Source: Photobacterium sp. DA100 | Lineage (GTDB): Bacteria; Pseudomonadota; Gammaproteobacteria; Enterobacterales; Vibrionaceae | Direction: 5' to 3' | DNA: 64,000 nucleotides | Assembly (NCBI RefSeq): GCF_029223585.1 | Contig: NZ_CP119423.1 | Span: 2,356,001-2,420,000, forward strand | Part shown: positions 28,669 through 37,927 of the stretch, one piece after another | How the letters are laid out: each line of letters opens with the position of its first letter | Position numbering within the stretch: position 1 is the first letter of the stretch | Program-made: the position numbers and the translations under genes | The notes under the pieces: generated by a model | What the model saw: the letters and a program-made list of their open reading frames with translations, nothing else | Database searches by the model: none | Told to the model about the DNA's origin: nothing

Positions 28669-30285
28669 TTAAGCCGGCTTTAACATCTGCATATCCGCTC
28701 CGGTATCGTCAGGGAGGTATTCCATATTGTGTAAACGAAATGAAGCCCAATAGCCACGCCAACGGACGTCGGTACTAAGGACTTCAGCCATTTTTCTGAT
28801 CAGTTCGGGCCTCATCGCCAATCCAACGGCTTCATAAAACAGGTTAACCTGCTCATCTGCATCAACGTCGTATAACTCTTGATAGCCAGTTGATGCATTG
28901 TAACCGTAGAACCACTCCTTGCCTGACATTTCCAGTCTGATTGCAGCCCCAAAATTCATCCCAACATGCATGCCAGTCTGGAAAACCTGCACCATCGGCT
29001 CTTTTTCTCCGCCACTTGCCACTTTGAGCAAGTTACTCCCTTCCATATGCGCAGGTTTTTCAATACCCGCAGCCGCCAACAGTGTCGGAGCAATATCCAA
29101 TGCCGAACACACAGTCTCAATCTTCTTCATTACCGGCATAGTATGCTTTGCCGCTTTTATATAGAGTGGGATTGCAAAAATATCCGGTTGGAAGTACACC
29201 CCTTTGTCTGCCATGCCTAACCGGCCATTCATATCACCGTGGTCCGCCGAAAAGACAACAACACAATCGTCCCAAAGTCCTTCAGACTTCAAGTAATCCA
29301 CCAGCCTGCCAACAGCGTAGTCGACCACTTCGACCTGAAGCAGGTGAGCGGCAATATAGTCGATGACGGTATCTTCATCGTACATTCCCCAATATTTGCG
29401 GTACAACGCATAGATTGGGTTATCTGGTAGGATATTATTTGCTTGCAATTCGGTATAGCTTGCAGGCAATGTAATCGCAGATTTTATTTCCTCATACCGT
29501 TTCTCAAACCCACTAGGAATTGAATAAGGCTGGTGAGGATCGAAGAAATCTAGCTGGGCAAAAAATGGTCTTCCTGGCTCCTGACGTCTAGCCGCTTTTA
29601 TCTGACGGATCGTCAAATCGGCAAGAAATGCAGAATAGTGGGCCTCTTTAGGAAAATCCGCACCATCAGTCTGTTCAATCCAGCCTCCGAATGAGTTCGC
29701 TGGCGTTTGCTTATCTGTCCTCAATCCGACCAGTTCCCGTCGATATCGCGGAGGCTGTACGTTTAAATGATCAAGGTAGTCAAGGTACCGGTCGTCATCT
29801 ACGACCGGCGGCCCCCATCGATCCCAGGCATGCACGTTCTCACCAAAAGTGCGGATAAATTTATCTACCCCGACATGGCATTTTCCTGCATGTTTAAGGA
29901 TATATCCCTCTGCTTTTAGATAATCCTGAAAGATCACATCATCCACTTGTAAATCCACTTGCGAGCCACATAGTGCCCGTTCACCATTGGTCAAATAGGG
30001 TGGATGCATGCCTGTGAACATCGCGGCGCGCGCGGGTCCGCATAACGGGCTGGTTGTATAGGTACGACAAAAGCTCGTACCTTCTGCTGATATGGCATCA
30101 ATATTCGGTGTTTGAATCACCTGAGCCAGTGGCCGAGATGTAAAGTAACAATCCGGGGAAATCATATCAACGGTGATAAAAACGATATTCGGCTTAGATA
30201 CAGTAGGATCAACGCGATAACTCCCTTGACGCAATCTCGAGTCAAGGAATTGATGCTCAAAACCAGAATCTTGAAAAACTGACAT
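28669..30285 (-). CDS. Type I sulfatase (Cys-type, cytoplasmic)
   Basis: Sulfate ester hydrolase of the alkaline phosphatase superfamily, 538 residues. The active-site motif is C82-G-P-A-R86, in which the cysteine becomes formylglycine. Metal and sulfate-binding motifs are present: IVFITVDM near the start, FFDPHQPY and VVFSADHGDMNG. No signal peptide, so it would work in the cytoplasm, which fits a co-encoded SSS importer immediately upstream. Maturation would need the radical SAM enzyme encoded at 62.9 kb, because cysteine-type sites in the bacterial cytoplasm are typical anSME targets. The exact sulfated substrate is unknown. Confidence 0.9.
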   Translation of the reverse strand: MSVFQDSGFEHQFLDSRLRQGSYRVDPTVSKPNIVFITVDMISPDCYFTSRPLAQVIQTPNIDAISAEGTSFCRTYTTSPLCGPARAAMFTGMHPPYLTNGERALCGSQVDLQVDDVIFQDYLKAEGYILKHAGKCHVGVDKFIRTFGENVHAWDRWGPPVVDDDRYLDYLDHLNVQPPRYRRELVGLRTDKQTPANSFGGWIEQTDGADFPKEAHYSAFLADLTIRQIKAARRQEPGRPFFAQLDFFDPHQPYSIPSGFEKRYEEIKSAITLPASYTELQANNILPDNPIYALYRKYWGMYDEDTVIDYIAAHLLQVEVVDYAVGRLVDYLKSEGLWDDCVVVFSADHGDMNGRLGMADKGVYFQPDIFAIPLYIKAAKHTMPVMKKIETVCSALDIAPTLLAAAGIEKPAHMEGSNLLKVASGGEKEPMVQVFQTGMHVGMNFGAAIRLEMSGKEWFYGYNASTGYQELYDVDADEQVNLFYEAVGLAMRPELIRKMAEVLSTDVRWRGYWASFRLHNMEYLPDDTGADMQMLKPA

Positions 30286-30362
30286 ACTTCATTCTCACAG
30301 TAAAATAAAGATAGATATGCTTGAAGGGAGGCAGGGATACTCCTGCCTATACCGCACAAGAA

Positions 30363-32153
30363 TTAGGCTTCTCTTGCCACGCCAGTTGAGCTTGGCTTTA
30401 TCAATTGACGGCGAGTTATCATGTAGTTGAGGCCGAAACAGCAAACAGCAATTATGGCCAATACTGCAATCACCTTTACCGCGCTGCCTTGCTGACCAAG
30501 AATGCCAATCTCAGAGAACACCGTATAAAGCAGAGCTAACAAACCAATAATCCCCCAGCTAGCATGTGCGGCATACTTCCAAGGCTGCACCTCTACTTGA
30601 TTGGTATAGAACTGCTCATATGGCTTGGCCATTGGCTTAAAGTAACGTACGACCATCATAATGCCTACCATCCAGAGGAAATTCAGTCCGACGATATGGA
30701 GCCAGTGGATCTGGAACAAGCCAAAGTCCCCCTTGAGAACAAAGTGTGTCATGTAGAAAGTGACCATCCCCACCGGTAACGCAATAAATGCTGCCAACGC
30801 TGGCGTACGTTTGGAGACGATACCGACCAAGATGACGGTCAAAATGGGGACATTGATCACCGCCATGATGGTTCTCATCAAGGTGTAAAGGCCATCCGCA
30901 TGGGCAATAAAAGGAGCGATACAGACACAGATTGCAATCGTCACCGCACCAAACAGTTTACCCACCCGAACCACTTTAATATCGTCGGCTTTCGGGTTAA
31001 TGATCTCTTTGTAGATGTCCAAGCTTACTAGCGTCGAAAGGCTGTTAACACCACTGTTAAAAGAGCTCATAACAGCGCCAAACAAAACGGCACCAAAGAA
31101 CCCCGTCATCCATGTCGGCATGACTTCCCGGACGAGAGTTGGATAGGCCATATCTTTGGCGAGTATTGCTTCCCCAGCTTCGGTAAACCCTCGGGTTGGT
31201 ACAGTAATCAACCCTTTGTGGTGCATGTGCCACGCAATGATACCCGGAAGCACCAACATGGCTACGCCCAATACTTTCATTGCTGCAGCAGCCAATACCC
31301 CTTTTTGGCCTTCCGCCAAGTTCTTTGCCCCCAGTGAGCGCTGAACAATAGCCTGATTAGTACACCAGTAGAAAAGGTTAATGAGTAAAATACCGGAAAA
31401 CAAGGTATGCCAGGGGATCGCCGCACTGTCTCCTACCCCGGCGGCCGCCATTCTTTCAGGAGACTCAGAGATCAGAATATTAAAGCCTTCGGCGACACTA
31501 CTATCGCCAAGCTGGTACAACGCTAGGATGGGGACCAGAAAGCCCCCCAATAACAGGCCTACGCCGTTAACAGTATCTGAAACGGCAACGGCTTTGAGCC
31601 CACCAAAGACCGCATAAATCCCACCGACAATACCGAGTCCTATCACCATGAGCCAAGTTGCGGCGGTTTCACTCACACCAAGAACTTCTGCTACCCCAAA
31701 TAATTTTCCAAGAGTAATTGCCCCTGCATAAAGTACAAAAGGCAGGAAACCAATTACAATGGCATAGATGAAAATGAATGATGCTACAGAGCGCATCCGC
31801 TTGCCATAACGCGCTTCAAGGAACTGGGGAACCGTTGCTACCCCACCTTTTAAAAACCTTGGCAGAAACACCACAGCCAACACAATCATTGTCACTGCCG
31901 CGACAGTTTCCCAGGCCATGACGCTGGCACCGTTGGCAAACGCATTACCATTCAGCCCGGTCAACTGTTCTGCTGAAATATTAGTAAGGAACAACGAACC
32001 GGCGACGACAAACCAGGGCAAGCTTCGTCCAGCCAAAAAATAACCTGTTGATTGTTTGAGGTTTTCTTGTTTAGTTGCTTTATATGATATCCAGGCAACC
32101 AATAGAGTAAATAATATGAACGAGCTCATTGCTATCATGTGTAAACTCTCCAT
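30363..32153 (-). CDS. Sodium/solute symporter (SSS, SLC5 family; YidK-like)
   Basis: About 14 membrane helices in 596 residues. The N-terminal part carries GYFLAGRSLPWFVVAGSLFLTNISAEQLTGLNG, a hallmark of SGLT-type sugar symporters. First gene of a minus-strand set with the sulfatase and SDR, divergent from an AraC-type regulator. This arrangement mirrors E. coli yidJ-yidK-yidL. It likely imports a sulfated or free sugar with Na+. Confidence 0.88.
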   Translation of the reverse strand: MESLHMIAMSSFILFTLLVAWISYKATKQENLKQSTGYFLAGRSLPWFVVAGSLFLTNISAEQLTGLNGNAFANGASVMAWETVAAVTMIVLAVVFLPRFLKGGVATVPQFLEARYGKRMRSVASFIFIYAIVIGFLPFVLYAGAITLGKLFGVAEVLGVSETAATWLMVIGLGIVGGIYAVFGGLKAVAVSDTVNGVGLLLGGFLVPILALYQLGDSSVAEGFNILISESPERMAAAGVGDSAAIPWHTLFSGILLINLFYWCTNQAIVQRSLGAKNLAEGQKGVLAAAAMKVLGVAMLVLPGIIAWHMHHKGLITVPTRGFTEAGEAILAKDMAYPTLVREVMPTWMTGFFGAVLFGAVMSSFNSGVNSLSTLVSLDIYKEIINPKADDIKVVRVGKLFGAVTIAICVCIAPFIAHADGLYTLMRTIMAVINVPILTVILVGIVSKRTPALAAFIALPVGMVTFYMTHFVLKGDFGLFQIHWLHIVGLNFLWMVGIMMVVRYFKPMAKPYEQFYTNQVEVQPWKYAAHASWGIIGLLALLYTVFSEIGILGQQGSAVKVIAVLAIIAVCCFGLNYMITRRQLIKPSSTGVAREA

Positions 32154-32350
32154 GTAGGGTGCGATTTATTATCGTTATCCGCTATAAGTATGTTTTTGCG
32201 CTCTGCAAATACATGCCTAATGACTTGTCATTAATAATATTGACATCCGTCACAAACATTCATCATTTCTAAATATCAACAAGGAATATAATTTAAAGTC
32301 ACACATTATTAGATGTAGTTAACGAACCAATCCATGTAAAAAACGAAACT

Positions 32351-33208
32351 ATGAAAAATCAACCCTTGGTAATTACTAAAAATGTGAACTTCAACAGTGT
32401 TGGTATTCGTTCTTTCTGGGATGTGATCGGTGATGAGCATTATATTAATTTATGGCCTCGCGACAGGCGACTGCCCTACAGAGAGAATACCTTAGTCATC
32501 ATCTATACAGAAAAAGGAAATGGAATCATTAACTTAAAAACCAAGGAAGAAATTCGAATTAGAGGTAACTCACTGATTTTTCTCGACCCACATACAATTC
32601 ATTGCTATCGGTGTGATGGTTTAATATGGAAGTTGTATTGGATTGAAATTAACAGTGACCCAGAAACTATAAATCGAATACCAAAACAAAAAGTGATCCA
32701 GATCGATAATCACAGGCATTTTGCTATTCAATTCGAAGAATTACTGGATTCATTACAAAAGCAAAAAGTTGATTACAATAGTTATGCAGCAGCGATATTC
32801 AATAAAATATTTTATGAATGGTTATTAACAGTTAACAATGAGCAAAAGTCAAAATCATATAACAGCGTGCAGTCGGTGATAGAAGAGATGCACCACCGAT
32901 TATCCGATAACTGGCAGGTCAGGGAGATGGCACTATTTATTGGGTGTAGTGAACAACATTTAAGGAAACTTTTTCTCAATCATACCGGTAAATCACCAAA
33001 AGTATATTACCTACAGCTGAAACTTGATATCGCGCTCGGCGTATTGAAACGGGGAAACAAGTCTATTTCGCAAATAGCTTTTGACCTTGGCTTCTCTGAT
33101 GCGTTTCATTTCAGCAATGTCTTCAAAAAACGCTTTGGTTATCCCCCCTCAACTGTCGAACCGATTGCAGAAACGTCACAACCGTTGATCAGGGAAGAGA
33201 CAGAGTAA
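32351..33208 (+). CDS. AraC-family transcriptional regulator
   Basis: 285 residues: an N-terminal cupin ligand-binding domain (NTLVIIYTEKGNGIINL, IFLDPHTIHCYRCD) and a C-terminal double helix-turn-helix ending ISQIAFDLGFSDAFHFSNVFKKRFGYPPS. Divergent from the SSS symporter with about 200 bp between them, so it most likely activates that operon in response to the imported sugar. Confidence 0.9.
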   Translation: MKNQPLVITKNVNFNSVGIRSFWDVIGDEHYINLWPRDRRLPYRENTLVIIYTEKGNGIINLKTKEEIRIRGNSLIFLDPHTIHCYRCDGLIWKLYWIEINSDPETINRIPKQKVIQIDNHRHFAIQFEELLDSLQKQKVDYNSYAAAIFNKIFYEWLLTVNNEQKSKSYNSVQSVIEEMHHRLSDNWQVREMALFIGCSEQHLRKLFLNHTGKSPKVYYLQLKLDIALGVLKRGNKSISQIAFDLGFSDAFHFSNVFKKRFGYPPSTVEPIAETSQPLIREETE

Positions 33209-33223
33209 AAACGGGCTTCTTTA

Positions 33224-33973
33224 TCAATCGAATCGCTTTTTGACCAACTGTAAATAGCTAATCGCATTAATCTCATGCATATCCGTTGCCGGTGTCCAAC
33301 ATTCCGCTATTGCCAACACCCCTCTGATCTTACCTAAAAATGATAAGGCAACGGCTCCTCGCCGAACACCATTTTCATTGAACATTATATCCGCATAGCA
33401 ACATTTTAATTTTGCCTTGGCAATAAGGTCGGCTTCATCTTCATCAGTAAGAATAACCCTGTCACCTTTCGTCTCATAACGCCAGGGAGTCTCATTGACG
33501 GCAACGGGCATTGGAGAAAATGCTTTGCCGACTAGGTATACGGCATCAACCTCACCCAGCCAATTTCGGACATACCCCTCCTTTGCCCACACCCGCCTTT
33601 CCAAGATCGGGCTGACACTGTGTTGCAATACCATGCCATTTTTAGAAAACTCATACCATTCCACGGTATGGCCACACTTCTTGCTCAGCGACGTCATTTC
33701 AACTTTGAGGGTCGTTTCAAAATCGGCAATATCCGCATTCGTGACGGCGGTAAGTTGGCGCATAGCTTCATAGCTTTTATCTTTATGGCGATGCAAGATT
33801 TCCATCTGGACCAAGGTATCGAGAATTCTTGAAAGCGTTGCCTTAGGGACACCTGAAACTTGATACAGCTGTTCCAAAGTCAACGGTTGCCTCGCGGTAG
33901 TGAGACATTGCAGCACCCAAAAACCCCTTGCGCAGGCCGGGGCCGAATAATTGTCAGATTCATTAAAGTTCAT
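33224..33973 (-). CDS. IclR-family transcriptional regulator
   Basis: About 249 residues. The winged helix lies at the N-terminus (PLTLEQLYQVSGVPKATLSRILDTLVQMEIL), followed by the IclR effector domain. The chosen start at 33973 begins MNFNES; the frame is open to 34042 but the extra residues are unlike the family. Convergent with araC and upstream of the terminator of the GH3 operon. A 17-bp motif at its start resembles one upstream of the second sulfatase operon, so it may control both. Confidence 0.82.
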   Translation of the reverse strand: MNFNESDNYSAPACARGFWVLQCLTTARQPLTLEQLYQVSGVPKATLSRILDTLVQMEILHRHKDKSYEAMRQLTAVTNADIADFETTLKVEMTSLSKKCGHTVEWYEFSKNGMVLQHSVSPILERRVWAKEGYVRNWLGEVDAVYLVGKAFSPMPVAVNETPWRYETKGDRVILTDEDEADLIAKAKLKCCYADIMFNENGVRRGAVALSFLGKIRGVLAIAECWTPATDMHEINAISYLQLVKKRFD

Positions 33974-34115
33974 ATTTGATATATACCAAAATTGCAATTT
34001 TTCCCATAGTAGCCAGTCACCATAGTGTGACATAGCATACAATCAGAGTTTACTAACCCTATGAAGATAAAGATAAGTCATGAAAGGCAGGCTAGATTGA
34101 AACAGCATTGCGCTA

Positions 34116-34148
34116 AATACCACTGCCCCAATTGGACACAGTGGTATT
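34116..34148 (-). terminator. Terminator of the sulfatase-GPH-GH3 operon
   Basis: 10-bp perfect stem AATACCACTG / CAGTGGTATT with a 13-nt loop, 17 bp beyond the GH3 stop codon. The T tract is short. Confidence 0.65.
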
Positions 34149-34164
34149 CACTTAGAGAAAAGCG

Positions 34165-36333
34165 TTATTGAACCGATAAATAAAAATGGGTGCTGTACTG
34201 GGTTTGGGAACTCTCCCCGACAAACACATCAATCTTCGAGTCAGATAAAACCATATCACCGTTTTCGGTATAATAGCCCAACTCCATAGCGGTTAGCTTA
34301 AAGCTAACCTGACAAGATTCACCGGGTGCTAGGTGTATGCGCCTAAAACCTTTTAACTCTCTGCTTGGTCGGGTAGTTCGAGCAACATGCTGGCGTATAT
34401 AACACTGAACGATTTCCGATGCCTCTACTTGCCCTGTATTAGTTACTGTAACTGAAACTATTTGATTCTCTACACCTGTTATAACCGGTTGTTCCACCCA
34501 GAGATCGGAATAAGCAAAGTTGGTATAACTCAAGCCATATCCAAAGGGGTACAAAGGCGTATCTTGTTGATCTTTATATGACATATAATCTTGAAAAGCA
34601 CGCATCTTGCCTATCGGTTTGCGGCAATAGTAGATCGGTACTTGCCCGGTAGAACGCGGGACCGAAATAGGCAATTTTCCACTTGGCGAGATGTCACCAA
34701 ACAAGATACGGCCTAAGGCCTTACCCACCTCGGTGCCAAGCTGCCAACTATAGAGCAAGGCATCGGCATATTGCTCCGCTGAAGGCGAAGGAAGAGGACG
34801 CCCGGTACACTGCACTACAATCAAAGGCTTACCTATTTTACCAATCGCTTCAATTAATTCTTCTTGCCCAGCAGGTAAGGCCAACTCTGCAACATTCCTT
34901 GCCTCACCGGTACGGCGATGGCTCTCCCCAACACAAAGCACCACCACATCCGCTCGGTGAGCTTGTTCAACCATTTCATCACTGAAAACCGCTGACTCGG
35001 TGATCACCTCAAGTTCTGGGGCTGCAGCCGTAATGCCTGCAAAAATAGAAGTGACATCCTCAGCTTTTCCATCTAGGCACCAAGGTCCCAAATGTTGCCG
35101 ACGCGAGTGGGCATGCGGTCCCAGCACAGCCAGTTTCAACCCTTGCTTAGGCAATGGCAGCAACTGACCACGGTTCTTTAGCATAACGATACACTGCTCA
35201 GCTAATTCAAGCGCTTTCTCCACATGCACTTCTGCACGCAGTGCTGTTTTATGCCACCGCTCATCGACATATGGCCGTTCAAATAACCCCGCTTTGAACT
35301 TAGCGGTCAGTACACGACTAACCGCATCATCCAGCCTTTCAATATCAATACGGCCCTGCTCGAGCAACCTTGCCAGGTTGTCGTCATATACCTCGTAGGT
35401 CATGGCCATATCGACACCAGCGTTCAGCCCTTGTACCGCAGATTCGGCCAAGTCGTCAGCTACGCCGAAATAGCTCAAGTCTGAGATCGATCCCCAATCA
35501 CTGACAACCATACCGTCAAATTGCTGATCTGTTTTGAGCCAGCCCTGAATCAGCTCTTGGCTGCCGGTGACCGGTGTACCACCAAGGTCATTAAACCCTG
35601 ACATTAAGGTCGCAACACCTTGTTCAACCGCAGCTTTAAATGGTGGCAAGTACACATTGTGCAATGTATTGGTCGTGATCTCTGTTGTATCGTAATCCCG
35701 TCCCCCCTCTGCGGCTCCATAACCGACAAAGTGTTTAGCACAAGCCAGCAGCGAGCTGGTAGCAGCAAGATCCTGCCCCTGAAATCCCCTGACAACAGCG
35801 CCAGCAAATTGGCTAGTGAGATATGGGTCTTCGCCACTGCTTTCAATAACTCTACCCCAACGAGGATCACGGACGATGTCGAGCATCGGGGCAAATGTCC
35901 AATGAATCCCCAACGACGCGGCTTCGGTTGCAATACAACGGTAGGCTTGCTCTACCAGACCAGGGTTCCATGAAGCCGCCTGTGCCAGCGGGATGGGTAG
36001 GACTGTTTGCTGGCCGTATATCACATCCCGGGCAATAATGAGTGGGATCCCTAATCGGCTCTCTTCCACCGCCGCCCTTTGGATTTCATTGAGTTGCACC
36101 GGGTCAACAATCTCGCCAGGCGCATTTCCCGCCCAGGCCGTGTCGGCAAGGATCCTTGAACCAAATCGTCCTTCCCTCACCGCAGCCAAATGTTCTTCGC
36201 GACGCTTATCGTAGTGACGCATAGGGGTCTGGCAGAGTTGACCTACCTTTTCGCCAACCGTCATCCGACTGAGCAAGTCCTCAACTCGAACGGCAACTGG
36301 CAAGCCTGACTTTTTATAATCTGGAATATTCAT
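34165..36333 (-). CDS. Glycoside hydrolase family 3 beta-glycosidase (cytoplasmic)
   Basis: 722 residues, with the GH3 N-terminal barrel (KHFVGYGAAEGGRDYD), nucleophile Asp in GMVVSDWGS (about residue 280), the GH3 C-terminal alpha/beta domain, and a fibronectin-III-like end (TNTGQVEASEIVQCY). BglX-like in architecture but without a signal peptide, so it acts inside the cell. Start ATG 36333 has GAAGGA at good spacing; an ATG at 36339 is too close to it. Last gene of the operon after sulfatase and GPH symporter: import, desulfation and beta-glycoside cleavage would all occur in the cytoplasm. Confidence 0.92.
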   Translation of the reverse strand: MNIPDYKKSGLPVAVRVEDLLSRMTVGEKVGQLCQTPMRHYDKRREEHLAAVREGRFGSRILADTAWAGNAPGEIVDPVQLNEIQRAAVEESRLGIPLIIARDVIYGQQTVLPIPLAQAASWNPGLVEQAYRCIATEAASLGIHWTFAPMLDIVRDPRWGRVIESSGEDPYLTSQFAGAVVRGFQGQDLAATSSLLACAKHFVGYGAAEGGRDYDTTEITTNTLHNVYLPPFKAAVEQGVATLMSGFNDLGGTPVTGSQELIQGWLKTDQQFDGMVVSDWGSISDLSYFGVADDLAESAVQGLNAGVDMAMTYEVYDDNLARLLEQGRIDIERLDDAVSRVLTAKFKAGLFERPYVDERWHKTALRAEVHVEKALELAEQCIVMLKNRGQLLPLPKQGLKLAVLGPHAHSRRQHLGPWCLDGKAEDVTSIFAGITAAAPELEVITESAVFSDEMVEQAHRADVVVLCVGESHRRTGEARNVAELALPAGQEELIEAIGKIGKPLIVVQCTGRPLPSPSAEQYADALLYSWQLGTEVGKALGRILFGDISPSGKLPISVPRSTGQVPIYYCRKPIGKMRAFQDYMSYKDQQDTPLYPFGYGLSYTNFAYSDLWVEQPVITGVENQIVSVTVTNTGQVEASEIVQCYIRQHVARTTRPSRELKGFRRIHLAPGESCQVSFKLTAMELGYYTENGDMVLSDSKIDVFVGESSQTQYSTHFYLSVQ

Positions 36334-36389
36334 AATCATCCTTCATTATGTCGCCGCAACAGGCACCCTATTACAGCAACAATATGGCG

Positions 36390-37811
36390 TTAGTCTTGTG
36401 TCTTGGCTGCTCGTCGTATTTTCAGCTCAGCCGTTATTTTTTCAAACAAGTCAGGTGTAATGTAATACCAACGCATAGCAATAATTGAGCAGGCATGGGC
36501 AAACGCAACCGTCAGGAATTTCAAGATAAGTATGGTATTTAGCACATCATCAGGTTGGATTTCATTGGGTGTGTAATTAACCGATGCCAGTGCATAGCCC
36601 GTCAACAAACCTGCCATCGCACTGCTACATTTTGCTACAAAGGTCATTATCGCTGTTGTTAGTGCATTCGCATTATTACCGGTTTTATATTCACCGTATT
36701 CCACACAATCTGGGATCAACACCCAGGTTAGGTTTCCAGCGAAAACATTACATGCCATTGAAGCCACTAGCAGACTGAACATTAGCCACACTGGTAACAA
36801 GTCGGCAGTGAAGTAACAAAAGACACAAATTAGCAACCCAGCCCAGCTTCCGCCAAGAAACATCCCTTTCTTTGAAAAAATACGCCCGAGCAAAGGTAGT
36901 GATGCCACCATAATAAATGGTATAAAACTCCCTACCCCCTTAAGCATTGGAAACAGTGCTTCATTCATCATGTAATATTTGAAGAAATAAATCGCAATGG
37001 ACGTCTCCATCGCAAAACCGAATATATTAGTCGCATGCGCAGTTACCAATGCTATTAACGGCTTGTTGGATTTAACTGTTTTATATACTTGGTTAGGAGT
37101 GATTTTTTGAGTTGCAATTTGCTTGGCATTTTCCAGCGTATCGCGCTTTTTGGCACCATATGCACAAATCCAAAAATTAACTGTGACCAAGACGCCAAAA
37201 ATGATTCCCGTTGCACGCCAACCCGAGATTCCTCCACCGAACCAGTCAACCATGATGAGAGGCAGCGCCGTTGCCACAAAGGTCGCCAAAATACCGAGTC
37301 CCTGCTTCATCGCAACCACCGTTGTTCTTTCATGGTAATTGGTGGTCATCACCGGCGTGAGGGCGTGGTATGGGACATTGATAACCGTTTGTGCCAGAGA
37401 ATAGGTAATGTAAGCAACATACGCAAACACTACTTTCGAGGTTACTGACAACTCTGGGGCCCAAAATAGCGCAGCTATAGTCAAACCAAGCACTGGCGCC
37501 CCGAAGATCAAATATGGCCTGTAGCGTCCCATTTTTGTTCGGGTTGCATCTGAAATCATACCAAATAACGGATCAGTCACGGCATCGATCAAGCGGGTGA
37601 CCAGGAAAATTTTACCGACAGTCAATGGATCAATTCCATACATGTCCGTCAGGAAAAACATCAAAAACGTTCCGATGAAATGGAACATCAAATTAGAGCC
37701 AACACCACCCATGCCGTAGGCGAATAATTCTTTTTTTGATAGCGTTGCAAGAAATTTATTTCTGGGTCGATTGGTAATAGCGGGCTCTACCGCTGATTTG
37801 GCTACGGTCAT
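36390..37811 (-). CDS. GPH-family sugar:cation symporter (MelB-like)
   Basis: About 12 membrane helices in 473 residues. It has the family features AYGMGGVGSNLMFHFIGTFLMFFLTDMYG at the start and a cytoplasmic RTKMGRYRPYLIFGAP loop typical of glycoside-pentoside-hexuronide transporters. It lies 50 bp upstream of GH3 and 116 bp downstream of the second sulfatase, on the same strand. Likely brings in the (sulfated) glycoside that these two enzymes process. Confidence 0.9.
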   Translation of the reverse strand: MTVAKSAVEPAITNRPRNKFLATLSKKELFAYGMGGVGSNLMFHFIGTFLMFFLTDMYGIDPLTVGKIFLVTRLIDAVTDPLFGMISDATRTKMGRYRPYLIFGAPVLGLTIAALFWAPELSVTSKVVFAYVAYITYSLAQTVINVPYHALTPVMTTNYHERTTVVAMKQGLGILATFVATALPLIMVDWFGGGISGWRATGIIFGVLVTVNFWICAYGAKKRDTLENAKQIATQKITPNQVYKTVKSNKPLIALVTAHATNIFGFAMETSIAIYFFKYYMMNEALFPMLKGVGSFIPFIMVASLPLLGRIFSKKGMFLGGSWAGLLICVFCYFTADLLPVWLMFSLLVASMACNVFAGNLTWVLIPDCVEYGEYKTGNNANALTTAIMTFVAKCSSAMAGLLTGYALASVNYTPNEIQPDDVLNTILILKFLTVAFAHACSIIAMRWYYITPDLFEKITAELKIRRAAKTQD

Positions 37812-37927
37812 AATAATTAACCTCCAGGTTTCACGTTATTATATATTTATTTTCAACTGGGCAAGAGTTATCAGCCCAGTCATTATGGCATACCAATTCA
37901 AAGGTGATAAATAATTAAACTTATTAA